Below are positions 63,324 to 64,000 of a stretch of DNA of 64,000 nucleotides, piece by piece (positions within the stretch are counted from its first letter, which is position 1; each line of letters begins with the position of its first letter). The notes under the pieces are model-generated. The model did no database searches and was not told the DNA's origin. It was given only the letters and a program-made list of their open reading frames with translations. Position numbers and translations under genes: made by a program. Source of the stretch: Comamonadaceae bacterium (GTDB taxonomy: Bacteria > Pseudomonadota > Gammaproteobacteria > Burkholderiales > Burkholderiaceae_C); contig CANGDZ010000009.1 in the NCBI GenBank assembly GCA_947452785.1, positions 1 to 64,000 of the forward strand, written 5' to 3'.

Positions 63324-64000
63324 ATGAAGCAAAGCCTGTCCCTGCGCATGTCGCAGCATCTGGCGCTCACGCCCCAGCTGCAACAATCGATTCGTCTGCT
63401 GCAACTGTCAACGCTGGAGTTGAGCGCAGAGGTCGAGCAGATGCTCGACGAAAATCCCTTTCTGGAACGCACCGCCGAAGAGTCTCTGGCCGAAGAATTC
63501 GGTCTGCCTGAAGCAGACACCCGGGTGAGCTTGGGCGACCGGGTGACCGAGGCGAGTACAGAGTCAGGGACTGACGCGCGCGAGCAGGGCAACGACTCGG
63601 CAAGCGAAGCCACCGTGGCCAAAGACGAAGCCGTGACCGACGTGGCCGAAAGCTGGGAGGGCGATGGCAGCGTGGACATGACGCCCGACGACAGCGAATG
63701 GGGCAACGACGCTGGCTCGCGCAAAACATCGAGCAACGACAGCGACGCCCCCGATGCCATCGAACTGGCTCGCGGCCTGGGCTCTTTCACCGAATTTTTG
63801 CACCGCCAGGCCCTGTCGCTGCGCCTGTCTGAAGTGGACCGCGCGGCGCTGCGTTATTTGATCGAGTCGCTCAACGACGACGGTTACCTGGAAGACTCTT
63901 TGCAGTCACTGGCCGAAGGGCTGGCCGGCACCGAAGACCTGGAACAACTCGAAGAGTTGGTGCACCGTTTCACCATGGCACTGAGCCTGTTGCAGTCGCT
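63324..64000 (+). CDS. rpoN: RNA polymerase sigma-54 factor, N-terminal part (runs off the window)
   Basis: This gives the first 225 residues of sigma-54. Region I is MKQSLSLRMSQHLALTPQLQQSIRLLQLSTLELSAEVEQMLDENPFLE. An acidic, low-complexity region II (about 55-145) follows. The start of the core-binding domain is FLHRQALSLRLSEVDRAALRYLIESLNDDGYLED. AGGAGG lies 9 nt before the ATG. The reading frame is open at 64000, so the C-terminal DNA-binding part and RpoN box lie outside. The lptA-lptB-rpoN order is usual in proteobacteria. Confidence 0.95.
   Translation, partial: MKQSLSLRMSQHLALTPQLQQSIRLLQLSTLELSAEVEQMLDENPFLERTAEESLAEEFGLPEADTRVSLGDRVTEASTESGTDAREQGNDSASEATVAKDEAVTDVAESWEGDGSVDMTPDDSEWGNDAGSRKTSSNDSDAPDAIELARGLGSFTEFLHRQALSLRLSEVDRAALRYLIESLNDDGYLEDSLQSLAEGLAGTEDLEQLEELVHRFTMALSLLQS

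Overview
The window reads as a chromosomal segment of a betaproteobacterium of order Burkholderiales, probably near Comamonadaceae. This is inferred from the moderately high GC, the slmA-type TetR next to argB, the phasin/TetR pair, branched-chain amino-acid (Liv) transport genes beside a fused isobutyryl-CoA mutase, and the argS / SPOR / dsbA / lptA-lptB-rpoN order. No rRNA, tRNA, CRISPR array, prophage or intact insertion sequence was seen. Genes are dense and mostly in short, often translationally coupled operons.

Layout. 1-960: a HigB/RelE-like toxin with its XRE antitoxin, whose promoter contains a perfect palindrome. 1009-5347: a minus-strand acyl-CoA operon (TetR regulator, acyl-CoA dehydrogenase, DUF2147, enoyl-CoA hydratase/isomerase, thioesterase) with a 14-bp palindromic operator. 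5421-11482: a divergent sugar-acid catabolic locus. On the minus strand it has two SDR dehydrogenases and a fumarylacetoacetase-fold hydrolase. On the plus strand it has a FadR-type regulator, a UxaA-type dehydratase and a malate/lactate dehydrogenase. A perfect GntR-type operator lies between the arms. 11493-15085: rfbB-rfbD-argB-slmA. 15236-16405: phasin and TetR. 16416-19825: coaX, a C45 self-processing acyltransferase, and a bactofilin with an M23 peptidase. 19920-29521: an oligopeptide ABC transporter co-transcribed with an M81 (MlrC-like) peptidase and an amidase, with a second amidase divergent.

29533-38641: rhodanese, then a Liv-type transporter in which permease and ATPase are fused (LivM-LivG), then icmF behind a strong promoter overlapped by a LiuR-like palindrome. 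38669-46663: two tandem alkaline phosphatases behind a Pho-box-like promoter, a His-rich exported protein of unknown function, then AMP nucleosidase, a diacylglycerol-kinase-fold lipid kinase, glutathione synthetase and a class II amidotransferase. 46692-48203: a DHA2-type MFS exporter broken by one in-frame amber codon. 48395-52005: an OmpA-family protein and a Bap-like Ig-repeat surface protein with an exact-length 297-bp tandem duplication. 52082-57863: malate synthase G, a LysR regulator, a YdjC-family deacetylase, and a GT2/GtrA pair. 58002-64000: a PsiF-repeat protein, argS, a SPOR protein, a DsbA-like oxidoreductase, lptA, lptB and the start of rpoN, which runs off the right edge.

The least explained parts are the non-canonical sugar-acid diketo-hydrolase locus, the peptide-transporter/M81/amidase island, the exported His-rich protein placed directly behind a terminator, and the reduced OmpA/Bap-like surface operon. 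All functional statements rest on motifs and family resemblance read by eye; no database search was possible.
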